DNA from: Cenarchaeum sp.
GTDB lineage: Archaea > Thermoproteota > Nitrososphaeria > Nitrososphaerales > Nitrosopumilaceae
Reading direction: 5' to 3'
Length of the DNA: 8,844 bases
NCBI GenBank assembly: GCA_007570915.1
Contig: RKSK01000051.1
Coordinates: 1-8,844 of the forward strand
Both the position numbers and the translations under genes were made by a program. The first letter of the stretch is position 1, and each line of letters begins with the position of its first letter. Below the pieces are notes generated by a model. The model had not been told where the DNA came from. It searched no databases and was given only the letters and a program-made list of their open reading frames with translations. Of this stretch, positions 1 through 6,645 are shown in pieces.

Positions 1-428
1 AGCGTGGCGCTCGTGCGCTCCGAGGCGCCGCTGTAGACTATGCGGCCGGGGTCCTCCTCTAGCTGGACCCGCGCGATTGAGACGCTGCGGCCGCCCACGG
101 CCACGGACCCGCCGTGGCCCACGCTCGAGGGCCCGTACAGGTCGAGCTGCGTTATCTGGTAGTTCTTTGGGAGGTCCGGGTAAAAGTAGTTCTTGCGGAA
201 AAAGCGCAGCGTGGCGGGTACCTCGCACCCGAGCGAGAGCGCGATGGCGGCCGCGCGCCTCACGGCCTCGCCGTTGAGGCGCGGGAGCGTGCCGGGCAGG
301 CCCATGCACGTCGCGCAGACGTTCGTGTTTGGGGCCATCCCGCGGTAGTCGGCCCTGCACGCGCAAAAGAGCTTGCTGTTGAGCGTCGTGAGCTGGCAGT
401 GTATCTCCAGGCCAATCCTCGCGCTCAC
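1..428 (-). CDS. gatB: GatB, Asp/Glu-tRNA amidotransferase subunit B (N-terminal part)
   Basis: GatB binds the misacylated tRNA, phosphorylates the acid group with ATP and carries out transamidation with ammonia supplied by GatA. About 142 residues are visible; the rest lies beyond the left edge. Seen directly: IGLEIHCQL at residues 5-13, four cysteines (C22, C24, C38, C41) in the places of the family's zinc knuckle, then GLPGTLP, FFRKNYFYPDLPKNYQITQ and RVQLEEDPGR, all GatB hallmarks. The start is a GTG whose last bases overlap the gatA stop (GTGA, 4-base overlap), with GGGGGTG 8 bases upstream as a plausible ribosome site, so it is translationally coupled to gatA. Frame and motifs are intact as far as visible. 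Whether the C-terminal helical and YqeY-like domains are present cannot be seen. Confidence 0.95.
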   Translation of the reverse strand, partial: MSARIGLEIHCQLTTLNSKLFCACRADYRGMAPNTNVCATCMGLPGTLPRLNGEAVRRAAAIALSLGCEVPATLRFFRKNYFYPDLPKNYQITQLDLYGPSSVGHGGSVAVGGRSVSIARVQLEEDPGRIVYSGASERTSAT

Positions 429-1882
429 GGCACCGGCACCCCCATCTCGTCTGCGGCCCCCTCTAGCGCGGCTGCCACGCCTAGCAGGCGCGCGTCCTCG
501 CCGGCGCGCCCCATGAGCTGCATCCCGACGGGCAGGCCGCCGCACAGCGTGAACGGGACCGACACCGCGGGCCGGCCCGTCAGGTTTGCGAGGACCGTGT
601 TCGAGTCCATCCTGAAGAGCTCGACGGGGTCGTCGATCTTTTCGCCCAGGCGGAACGGCGGGACGGGCACCGTCGGGGAGAGCAGGCACGAGAGGCCCAG
701 CGACGAGAAGGACGAGTCTGCCTCGGAGGCGAGCACGTCGCGCGCGCGCAGCGCCTTGAGGTAGTACTGGCCGGCGTGGCCCGCGGAGGGCACAAAGCCG
801 CCGAGGATCATGCGCCTCTGGACCTCGGGGCCCAGGCGCGAGCGCGCCGCCGTGACGTACGCGCCGTGCTCATAGCCGTCGGCCGGCATCTCGTAGCCGT
901 AGCGTATGTTGTCGTACCGCGCAAGGTTGCTGCCGGCCTCGGCGGCCGTGATGACATAGTAGGCCGCCACGGAGAGGCCCTCGTGCGCGAGGTCGACGTC
1001 GACGACGCTCGCGCCGAGGGACTCTAGCGCGCCGGCGGCGCGGCGCGCGGCGCGGCCCACGGGCGTCGTCTCGTCGACGGCCCGCGCGTCAACGCCCACG
1101 GTGAGGCCCTCGACGCCGTCCCCCAGGTGCGCCGCGTGGCCGCCGGCCGGGCCGGCCAGCCGCGTCGTGTCGTCCATCGGGTCCGGGCCGGCGATCGCGT
1201 CCATGAGCATCGCCGCGTCGCGCACGCTGCGGGCCATCGGGCCTATCTGCTCGATGCTGTTTGCGTACGAGACGAGGCCGTGCCTGCTCACGCGCCCGTA
1301 CGTCGGCTTGAGGCCCACTATGGAGCAAAAGCTCGCCGGGTTCCGCACCGAGCCCCCCGTGTCCGACCCCAGGGCCGCGGCGCACTCGAGGGCGCTCACG
1401 GCCACGGCGCTTCCCCCCGAGGACCCGCCGGGGACGCGCGCCGTGTCCCACGGGTTGCGGCTCGGCCCGAACGCGCTAAACTCCGTGGTGATCCCCATCG
1501 CAAACTCGTCCATGTTGGTCTTGCCCACGACTATGGCGCCGGCGCCGCGCAGGCGCGAGACCGCCGTCGCGTCGTACGGCGAGCGGTACGACCCTAGCAT
1601 GCGCGAGCAGCACGTAGTCGGGCAGCCCAGGGCGCAGATGTTGTCCTTTACGGCCAGCGGCGCGCCGGCGAGCGGGCCGACGTCCCTGCCGGCCCTCGCG
1701 TCCCTGTCGACGCGCGCGGCGCCCTCGAGCGCGCCGGGATCCAGCGAGACGTAGGCGTGCAGGGCGCCGTCGTGCCTGGCGATCCGCTCGAGCGTCGAGG
1801 CCATGTGCTCCTCGGCCGAGACTGACCCCGAGCGCACGCCCTCGGCGTACTCGGCGAGGCCGAGGGCCAGGCCCGCCGTCAT
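425..1882 (-). CDS. gatA: GatA, amidotransferase subunit A (glutaminase)
   Basis: GatA is the amidase-signature subunit that releases ammonia from glutamine and channels it to GatB. The protein from ATG 1882 is 485 residues, normal for the family. The Ser-cisSer-Lys triad is clear: K79 in PLAVKDNI, S154 in PGGSSGGSA and S178 in GSDTGGSVRNP. These numbers match those I recall for the bacterial GatA catalytic residues, which supports this start. An upstream in-frame start at 1951 would add 23 Arg/Gly/Pro-rich residues inside gatC and is unlikely. Other family blocks seen are VGKTNMDEFAMG, GLKPTYGRVSRHGL, DSNTVLANLTGRPAVSVP and GLPVGMQLMG. The ATG overlaps the gatC stop (ATGA) and the TGA overlaps the gatB start, so expression is coupled on both sides. 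No damage is seen. Confidence 0.97.
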   Translation of the reverse strand: MTAGLALGLAEYAEGVRSGSVSAEEHMASTLERIARHDGALHAYVSLDPGALEGAARVDRDARAGRDVGPLAGAPLAVKDNICALGCPTTCCSRMLGSYRSPYDATAVSRLRGAGAIVVGKTNMDEFAMGITTEFSAFGPSRNPWDTARVPGGSSGGSAVAVSALECAAALGSDTGGSVRNPASFCSIVGLKPTYGRVSRHGLVSYANSIEQIGPMARSVRDAAMLMDAIAGPDPMDDTTRLAGPAGGHAAHLGDGVEGLTVGVDARAVDETTPVGRAARRAAGALESLGASVVDVDLAHEGLSVAAYYVITAAEAGSNLARYDNIRYGYEMPADGYEHGAYVTAARSRLGPEVQRRMILGGFVPSAGHAGQYYLKALRARDVLASEADSSFSSLGLSCLLSPTVPVPPFRLGEKIDDPVELFRMDSNTVLANLTGRPAVSVPFTLCGGLPVGMQLMGRAGEDARLLGVAAALEGAADEMGVPVP

Positions 1883-2151
1883 CGCAGGCCCGGCGAGCGC
1901 ACGTGCTCGCCGCCCTCCCCCTTTAGGTGGCCCATGAGGCCCGCGGGGCACCCCTCGGCCTCGTCGGCGCGCAGGTCGGCGACGCCGATCGCGCGCTCCT
2001 CGCGGCCGGCCTCGCCGAGGTCGGCCTCGTCGAGGCGCTCAAAGTAGCCGACCATCTTTTGGACCTTTGGCACGTGCGCCGCCGCGTCGCCGGCGTCTAT
2101 CCTCATCAGGGACGCGGCCCACCTGACCTCCGACTCTGTTATCGCCGCCAT
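1879..2151 (-). CDS. gatC: GatC, amidotransferase subunit C
   Basis: GatC is the small subunit that wraps around and stabilises GatA against GatB. From ATG 2151 it has 90 residues, normal for the family, starting MAAITESEVRWAASLMRID with the family's N-terminal helical pattern, then a helix ending MVGYFERLDEAD (compare YVEKLNELD in relatives) and a loose tail with LRADEAEG. A GTG at 2160 could add three residues, but AGGTGG sits 5 bases before the ATG and overlaps the aspS stop, so ATG 2151 is preferred. It lies 9 bases after aspS and overlaps gatA by 4 bases. The identification rests partly on position, since GatC diverges fast. Confidence 0.9.
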   Translation of the reverse strand: MAAITESEVRWAASLMRIDAGDAAAHVPKVQKMVGYFERLDEADLGEAGREERAIGVADLRADEAEGCPAGLMGHLKGEGGEHVRSPGLR

Positions 2152-2156
2152 GCCCC

Positions 2157-2162
2157 CCACCT
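2157..2162 (-). promoter_or_regulatory. Ribosome binding site of gatC
   Basis: On the minus strand AGGTGG lies 5 bases before ATG 2151 and includes the last two bases of the aspS stop codon TAG. It fits the archaeal GGAGGTG consensus and decides the gatC start in favour of the ATG over the GTG at 2160. The overlap with the stop suggests that ribosomes finishing aspS help start gatC. Confidence 0.6.
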
Positions 2163-3091
2163 ATGGCGTCAGCCTGTCGACGTCGCGCGGGTAGAACGTC
2201 GCGTCCTTTATGTCAGGCGTGCCCGTGAGGGCCATGATGAGGCGCTCGAGGCCGATCCCGCAGCCGGCGTGCGGCGGCATGCCATAGTCAAACGTGCGCA
2301 GGTGGTAGTCAAAGGCCGAGGTGTCCATGCCCTTGGCGGACATTCGCGCCTCGAGCTCGGCCCTGTCCGAGACCCTCGTGCTCCCCGAGGAGACCTCGAG
2401 GTCGCCGAACATCAGGTCAAAGGACTCCGACGTCCTCCCGTCCGGCGAGGCCTTTACGTAAAAGGGCTTTGGGCCCAGCGGCCAGCCGTGCACAAAGTAA
2501 AACCCCGAGATGCCGGCCTTGCGCAGCTCCGACGGGTAGAGGTCCTCGCCCCACCTCGTGCGCGCGCCGGCGGCCCGCAGTGCGTCGACCATCTCCGAGT
2601 ATGTGCGCCGCGGGATCCTGTCCGGGATCTCCGGCACGCGTATCGCCCCACCCTCGCCCGGCGACGCCGATATCGCGCCGGCTGCGGCGCGCACGATCGC
2701 CTCGACCCTGTCCATTATGGCATGTCACCGTCCGCGCCATGGGCTCAAAGGGCGGAGTCTTTTCCACGCGCGAGTGGACGTGGATGGACTCGAGCGCGAC
2801 CTCGACGCCGGCGGGCGCCTTTGGCGCGGCCCTGAGCGTGCCCGTGGCGGCCACGACAGAGTGCGGCTTTAGCGACGAGGCGGCCTCGCGGGCCGCGTCG
2901 GGGCACTCGCCGGACTTGGCGACGACCTGCGCGCTGCCGCGCCTGTCGCGCACGGTGAGAAACGATATGGCCCCGTGCGAGCGCGCCGCGATGACCCACC
3001 CCGCGATCGTCACCCTCTCGCCGGCCATGCCGGCGCCCAGGTCCGCCGTGTAGTGGGTCCGGCGCGGCGCGGCCGCCTCGCTTGCCGCCAT
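2161..3091 (-). pseudogene. aspS: aspS, archaeal-type aspartyl-tRNA synthetase, core deleted and frameshifted
   Basis: AspRS charges tRNA with aspartate. ATG 3091 opens a good OB-fold anticodon-binding domain of about 117 residues (RTHYTADL, VTIAGWV, ISFLTVRDRRG, PKAPAGVEV, KTPPFEP). The family should then continue with class II motif 1 and motif 2 (FRAEEHNT-type). Instead, near 2741-2716, the sequence jumps to the C-terminal part of the core in another frame: MDRVEAIV, WGEDLYPSELRKAG, FDLMFGDLEVSSGSTRV, YGMPPHAGCGIGLERLI (motif 3) and FYPRDVDRLTP. The span of 931 bases is not a multiple of three, and about 125 codons are missing compared with relatives of about 435 residues. As read, no active enzyme can be made. 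P93, in PKAPAG, aligns with the position where non-discriminating AspRS has Pro and discriminating archaeal enzymes have Lys (as I recall), which fits the gatCAB neighbours. The deletion may be an assembly artefact. Confidence 0.88.
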
Positions 3092-3112
3092 CGCGGGGGC
3101 GCCCGCGCGGCT

Positions 3113-3127
3113 TGTAATTAATTTTTC
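3113..3127 (-). promoter_or_regulatory. TATA-box promoter of aspS-gatCAB
   Basis: On the minus strand GAAAAATTAATTACA is an AT island in DNA that is otherwise almost pure G and C. The centre of TTAATTA lies 27 bases before the A of ATG 3091, where an archaeal TATA box sits for a leaderless transcript. It would drive aspS and, through the tight spacing downstream, gatC, gatA and gatB. The call rests on composition and spacing only. Confidence 0.7.
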
Positions 3128-3190
3128 ACGCCCGCGCGCCCCCCGGGGAGGGGCGGCGCGCGCGGCGGGAGGGGCGGAGGCCGGCGTTCC

Positions 3191-3260
3191 CGCGGCCGCG
3201 CGGGCAGGTGCCGCGGCGGCCGGCCGCGCCCCCCGGCCGGCGGCAGGCGGCCGGCGCCGG
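3191..3260. repeat. GC-only palindromes in the aspS/purP intergenic region
   Basis: The 223 bases between aspS and purP contain perfect palindromes: CGCGGCCGCG at 3191-3200, GCGGCCGGCCGC at 3216-3227 and CCGGCGCCGG at 3251-3260. I see no gene here. They lie between the two divergent TATA-like boxes and could be binding sites or hairpins, but at this GC content such palindromes also arise by chance. They are the kind of sequence that causes read errors. Confidence 0.4.
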
Positions 3261-3280
3261 GCGCGGGATGCACAGCCCAC

Positions 3281-3291
3281 AGTTCATAAGT
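3281..3291 (+). promoter_or_regulatory. TATA-like promoter of purP
   Basis: AGTTCATAAGT is the only AT-rich patch upstream of purP. Its centre lies about 28 bases before the TTG at 3315, the same spacing as for aspS and for the small gene at 5035, so it supports a leaderless start at 3315. It is weaker than the aspS box, and it would lie inside the gene if translation really began at ATG 3269. Confidence 0.5.
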
Positions 3292-3314
3292 GAACGCGCC
3301 GGGCGCGCGCGGCG

Positions 3315-4343
3315 TTGGCGGCGATCGCGACGCTGGGGTCCCACTGCGCGCTGCAGGTCCTCAAGGGAGCGCGCGACGAGGGGCTGCGCTCGGTCCTCGT
3401 CTGCGAGAGGGCGCGCGAGTCCCTCTACAGGCGCTTTGCGTTCATTGACGAGATCATACCCGTGGAGTCGTTCTCGGAGATACTCGCCGACGGCGCGGCC
3501 GCGGCGGCTCTCGAGTCCAGCGGCGCGGTCCTCGTGCCCCACGGGACGCTAGTCGCCCAGATGTCAAAGGCCGACGTCGAGTCCATACGGGCCCCCGTGT
3601 TTGGCAACCGCCACATACTAGAGTGGGAGTCCGACCGCGCCATGAAGGAGAGGCTCATGCGCGAGGCGGGCCTGCCCACGCCGCCTGCCGTGGCGGGCCC
3701 GGCCGAGATCAGTGGCATGACGATAGCAAAGAGGCACGGGGCCGCCGGCGGCAAGGGCTACTTTGTCTCCTCGAGCCCCGCCGAGTACGAGAAAAAGCGC
3801 GCGCGCCTCGTCGCCGACGGCGTCATCGGCGAGGGCGAGGAGCTCTACCTGCAGGAGTACATTCCCGGCGTGCTCGCCTACCTGCAGTACTTTTACTCGC
3901 CGCTCTCCGGGACCCTCGAGTTCTTTGGAGTCGACTCTAGGCACGAGTCCGACATTGACGGCCTCGCGCGCATCCCCGCCGACGCGCAGGTGTCGTCCTC
4001 CCTCACGCCGTCCTTTACCGTGATCGCCAACAGCGCGATGGTCCTGCGCGAGTCGCTCCTCCCGCGCGTCTACGAGATGGGCGAGTCGTTCGTCGAGGCG
4101 TCCGCGCGCCTGGTCAGGCCGGGCATGAACGGGCCGTTTTGCATAGAGGGCGTCTATGACGACGAGGCCAGGTTCACGGCGTTCGAGTTCTCCGCGCGGA
4201 TTGTGGCGGGAACCAACATCTACATGGGCGGCTCGCCCTACACGGCGCTGGTGTATGACGAGCCGATGAGCATGGGGAGGAGAATCGCCCGCGAGGTCAG
4301 GCTCGCAGAGTCCTCGTCCCGCCTTGACGACGTGACCACCTGA
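3315..4343 (+). CDS. purP: PurP, formate-dependent FAICAR synthetase (ATP-grasp)
   Basis: PurP makes FAICAR from AICAR, formate and ATP, the archaeal substitute for the folate-dependent transformylase half of PurH. The 342 residues show the family from end to end: IATLGSHCALQVLKGARDEG near the start, VLVPHGTLVAQ, FGNRHILEWESDRAMK, the ATP-binding loop KRHGAAGGKGYF, YFYSPLSGTLEFFGVDSRHE, DGLARIPA, RESLLPRVYEMGESF, PGMNGPFCIEG, FEFSARIVAGTNIYMGGSPY and PMSMGRRIAREV. The start is uncertain. TTG 3315 begins right at the first conserved strand and is 28 bases after a TATA-like box, but relatives have about 15 more residues. ATG 3269, in another frame, would supply them if one base in the GC repeat at 3301-3314 were wrong. 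It stands alone on the plus strand, divergent from aspS, in a window that also holds purF, purL and purQ. Confidence 0.93.
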   Translation: MAAIATLGSHCALQVLKGARDEGLRSVLVCERARESLYRRFAFIDEIIPVESFSEILADGAAAAALESSGAVLVPHGTLVAQMSKADVESIRAPVFGNRHILEWESDRAMKERLMREAGLPTPPAVAGPAEISGMTIAKRHGAAGGKGYFVSSSPAEYEKKRARLVADGVIGEGEELYLQEYIPGVLAYLQYFYSPLSGTLEFFGVDSRHESDIDGLARIPADAQVSSSLTPSFTVIANSAMVLRESLLPRVYEMGESFVEASARLVRPGMNGPFCIEGVYDDEARFTAFEFSARIVAGTNIYMGGSPYTALVYDEPMSMGRRIAREVRLAESSSRLDDVTT

Positions 4344-4346
4344 GGC

Positions 4347-4402
4347 CGGGGGCGCGGGCATGCGCCGGCTGCCCGATCCAGCTTTTGGGTCTTGCGCCCC
4401 CG
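4347..4402. terminator. Possible terminator between convergent purP and the small gene pair
   Basis: CGGGGGCGC at 4347-4355 is matched by its exact complement GCGCCCCCG at 4394-4402, a 9-bp stem with a long loop of 38 bases. Just before the right arm, on the plus strand, lies the only T-rich stretch here (CTTTTGGGTCTT, 4382-4393), which could stop transcription after purP. A second small stem (AGCCG/CGGCT, 4410-4423) overlaps the stop of the opposing gene. The long loop and interrupted T run make this a weak call. Confidence 0.3.
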
Positions 4403-4421
4403 AGCCCGCAGCCGACGGCGG

Positions 4422-4796
4422 CTAGTCAAGCAGCCCGCCCAGGCGCGCCGCGGACGCGCGCGCCAGGTCGACGATTGCCGCCACGGCGATCCCACCGCCG
4501 ACCGAGATGGCTATGCTCCAGCGGTGGCGCCCCCACCACGACTCGAGGAACCGCTCCAGCATCTTTATGCGGACGGTGGGCATGGCATCCTCGAGCCTCT
4601 GCTGCGCCTCGTGAAGCGCAAAGTCGTTTGGGACCCTGGCATCGATTATGCAGGCAAAAGTGTCCCCCACGTTTGCAAACTCGCCGATATCCAGCCTGGA
4701 CCTAAACTCTCCCTCCAGGGCGTGCCGTACCTTCACAAAATCGCTGTCGTGGAAATAGACTGTCACGATGGATACGAGGCGGGTCACCGGTGTCAC
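4422..4796 (-). CDS. Unrecognised 124-residue protein with one C-terminal membrane segment
   Basis: I do not recognise this family. The first 85 or so residues look like a small soluble alpha/beta domain: a strand (RLVSIVTVYF), an acidic helix, a strand (DTFACIIDARV) and a charged helix (LHEAQQRLEDAMPTVRIKML). Residues 93-112 (WSIAISVGGGIAVAAIVDLA) are one hydrophobic span flanked by Arg/His, followed by a short tail of 12 residues, so it may be a tail-anchored membrane protein. The GTG at 4796 overlaps the stop of the gene upstream by 4 bases; a GTG at 4787, preceded by GGTG, is an alternative start. Coding is supported by the coupled overlap and by a plausible domain layout. It contains a GTG-AAG codon pair, a pair type I did not see in the other genes. 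Confidence 0.72.
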   Translation of the reverse strand: MTPVTRLVSIVTVYFHDSDFVKVRHALEGEFRSRLDIGEFANVGDTFACIIDARVPNDFALHEAQQRLEDAMPTVRIKMLERFLESWWGRHRWSIAISVGGGIAVAAIVDLARASAARLGGLLD

Positions 4797-5035
4797 CCAT
4801 GGAACTTTACCCTCACGGATATGTCGATGACGTCCCTGCCGGCAAGCCTCTTGAGCTCGACCATGCGGCGCACGGCGGCATCCTCGTCAGGAAAGTCGCG
4901 CTCGCCGACGTGGTGGTACGCCGCCGTGGGCTTGGCGTCAGTCACCTTGCAGTCGTGCATGAGGGCCCTTGTGCGCTCGCACGCCTCCCTGTCCCCCTCG
5001 TCGCGGCAGAGCACGAGAAACCACGCCTTTGCCAT
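4793..5035 (-). CDS. Unrecognised 80-residue protein
   Basis: I do not recognise this family. The protein starts MAKAWFLVLCRDEGDREACE, a beta strand followed by an acidic helix, then CKVTDAKPTAAYHHVGERDF, a helix (DEDAAVRRMVELKRLAG) and a last strand (DVIDISVRVKFHG). The beta-alpha-(loop)-alpha-beta layout suggests a small ferredoxin-like or similar fold. It is soluble, with three cysteines and no obvious metal motif. ATG 5035 is chosen because a TATA-like box is centred 30 bases upstream, as for the other first genes here. Longer upstream frames run through low-complexity GC-rich sequence and are unlikely. It is the first gene of a two-gene unit with the membrane protein downstream. Confidence 0.75.
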   Translation of the reverse strand: MAKAWFLVLCRDEGDREACERTRALMHDCKVTDAKPTAAYHHVGERDFPDEDAAVRRMVELKRLAGRDVIDISVRVKFHG

Positions 5036-5060
5036 TCTGGGGCGCGGGCCGCGCGCGCCG

Positions 5061-5069
5061 CCATAATAA
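5061..5069 (-). promoter_or_regulatory. TATA-like promoter of the small gene pair
   Basis: On the minus strand TTATTATGG is an isolated AT-rich box centred about 30 bases before ATG 5035, inside GC-rich DNA. Position and composition fit an archaeal TATA box giving a leaderless transcript for the two small genes, so they are probably transcribed apart from purQLF. Confidence 0.6.
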
Positions 5070-5151
5070 CGATGGGCAGCCCCGCGCGCGCCAGGGGCCG
5101 GCGGGGCCGCCATGGCCCGGCTGGCCGAGCCTGCCGCGCCAGGCGGGCGCT

Positions 5152-5180
5152 CGCGCCTCCCCCCACCTGCACGAGGCGCG
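5152..5180. repeat. Stem-loop after purF
   Basis: CGCGCCTC at 5152-5159 and GAGGCGCG at 5173-5180 form a perfect 8-bp stem with a 13-base loop, 32 bases past the purF stop. It may stabilise the 3' end of the purQLF message or help end it. No T run follows on the minus strand, so it is not a classical terminator. The rest of the gap (5036-5211) holds only the promoter at 5061 and GC-rich sequence with no gene I can support. Confidence 0.35.
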
Positions 5181-5211
5181 CCCCTGCTCCCCGCGGGCGG
5201 GCGGGCGCCGG

Positions 5212-6645
5212 CTACCTGGCCCCGGGATCCCCGCGCGCCGCGTGCGCGGGCGTGACCCCCAGCGTGGCATAGTCGCCCGTGTGGCACGTAAAGCACATCG
5301 AGGACTCGTCGATCCCCACGGCCCGCGCGAGGTTTCCGGCGTCGTTGTAGCCCAAAAAGTCCGCTCCAATGTCCGCCCTCACCCTCTCGGTCACCGCCTC
5401 TAGCGACTGGTCGGGCAGGTCAGAGTGCGCGGCGAGCTCCGCCCTGGAAGGAAAGTCTATTCCGGCGTAGCACGGGTGCTGTATGGGCGGGTACGTGACG
5501 AGCATGCTTATGCGCCGCGCGCCGGCCCCGCGCAGCGCGGCCACGATGGCCCGCGAGCTAGTCCCGCGCACGAGGCTGTCGTCGATCACCACGACGTGCC
5601 TGCCCTCGACTATCTGCCGTATGGGTATTATCCAGCGGTTGATCTCGACGCGGTCGTCCTGGCGCGGCTCGATAAAGCTGCGCAGCGGCCCCTTTTTGCT
5701 GTAGCGGTCCTTTATGAGGCCCTCGTCAAATGGTATGCCGAGCTCCCGCGCGTACCCCAGGGCCGCGGGCCGCGCCGAGTCGGGCACGGGTATGACGAGG
5801 TCGGCCTCGCGCAGCGGGAACTTTTTTGCCAGGCCCGCCCCTATCGCGCGGCGCGCAAGGTAGACGCTCTTGCCCTCCATCGTGCTTGACGGGTGCGCAA
5901 AGTAGGTAAACTCGAAGGAGCAGTGGGCCGTCCTGTCCTCCCTGGCGAACGTCTCGGACTCGAGGCCCGCGGCGCCGAGGCGCACGATCTCGCCGGGCCT
6001 CACGTCGCGCTCGAGCGACGCGCCGATCGCCGAGAGGGCCGCGGACTCGGAGGCCACGACGCGCACCCTTCCGCCGGCCCTGGAGCCCAGGACCATGGGC
6101 CTAAACCCGCGCGGGTCGCGCGCGGCATAGACGGAGCCGTCGCCGGCGAGGAACGCAAAGCAGTACGAGCCGGCCATCTCGTCCCTCAGGACCGAGAGCG
6201 CGCGGCCCAGGCCGGGCGCCTTGGACATCAGCTCGACGAGCCGCCTGGCCGCCGCGAGCGTGTCGCTTGAGGCCTGCGGCGTGAACGTGCAGCCGCCGGC
6301 CATGGCGGCGACCTCCGAGGCGCCCGAGAGCGTGCCGTTGTGCGCGACGCACAGGTCGGCCACCTTGAGCGGCTGCGCGTTCTCGAGGCTGCTGCGGCCC
6401 ACAGTCGAGTAGCGCACGTGGCCTATCGCCGCGCTCGAGGAAAAGAGGCGCGACATCTCGTCAAACTCGCCGGCCGCCGCAGAGACGAGGCCCAGGCGCC
6501 TCACGGGGGCCCTGCCGGGGACGGCGATCCCCCAGGCCTCCTGGCCCCTGTGCTGCAGGGCCCGCAGCGCGTCGATGGCCATGGGCACGACGTTGTCGCC
6601 CCCGCTCGAGAATATGCCCACGACGCCACAGTTCTCCCTAACCAC
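5212..6645 (-). CDS. purF: PurF, amidophosphoribosyltransferase
   Basis: PurF starts de novo purine synthesis by converting PRPP and glutamine to phosphoribosylamine. The start is GTG 6645: GGAGG lies 9 bases upstream, and the product begins VVRENCGVVGIF, so a five-residue propeptide would be cut off to expose Cys6 as the N-terminal nucleophile. The 477 residues hold the Ntn glutaminase half (QHRGQEAWGIAV, IGHVRYSTVG, AHNGTLSG, RDPRGFRP) and the phosphoribosyltransferase half (VIPVPDSARPAALGYA, the PRPP loop VVVIDDSLVRGTSS). C242, C392, C451 and C454 fall where the Bacillus-type enzyme binds a 4Fe-4S cluster, so a cluster is likely. The gene overlaps the purL stop by 8 bases and is the last of purQ-purL-purF. 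It looks intact. Confidence 0.97.
   Translation of the reverse strand: MVRENCGVVGIFSSGGDNVVPMAIDALRALQHRGQEAWGIAVPGRAPVRRLGLVSAAAGEFDEMSRLFSSSAAIGHVRYSTVGRSSLENAQPLKVADLCVAHNGTLSGASEVAAMAGGCTFTPQASSDTLAAARRLVELMSKAPGLGRALSVLRDEMAGSYCFAFLAGDGSVYAARDPRGFRPMVLGSRAGGRVRVVASESAALSAIGASLERDVRPGEIVRLGAAGLESETFAREDRTAHCSFEFTYFAHPSSTMEGKSVYLARRAIGAGLAKKFPLREADLVIPVPDSARPAALGYARELGIPFDEGLIKDRYSKKGPLRSFIEPRQDDRVEINRWIIPIRQIVEGRHVVVIDDSLVRGTSSRAIVAALRGAGARRISMLVTYPPIQHPCYAGIDFPSRAELAAHSDLPDQSLEAVTERVRADIGADFLGYNDAGNLARAVGIDESSMCFTCHTGDYATLGVTPAHAARGDPGAR

Noticed and set aside
2161..2715. The C-terminal half of AspRS as a stand-alone functional gene from ATG 2715
   Set aside because: It has motif 3 but no motif 1 or 2, so it could not bind and activate aspartate as a class II core. 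There is no TATA box before it.
2725..2727. Recoding of TGA or programmed frameshifting at the aspS join
   Set aside because: Reading through or shifting frame would still leave about 125 conserved codons missing.
1927..2835. Long plus-strand reading frame of 302 codons opposite gatC and aspS
   Set aside because: It is Arg/Ala/His-rich without any family motif, and the opposite strand carries conserved GatC and AspRS. GC-rich DNA has few stops, so such shadow frames are expected.
2161..3091. An intron, intein or mobile insertion splitting aspS
   Set aside because: Nothing extra lies between the two halves. Conserved sequence is missing rather than added, so an inserted element cannot explain it. 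The same holds for purL.
3092..3314. A tRNA or other RNA gene in the aspS/purP gap
   Set aside because: No cloverleaf pattern or T-loop (TTCRANY) can be found; the region is GC-only palindromes plus two promoter boxes.
5096..5127. Imperfect inverted repeat GGCC-rich hairpin upstream of the small gene pair
   Set aside because: The stem has mismatches and consists only of G and C; such pairings are common by chance here.
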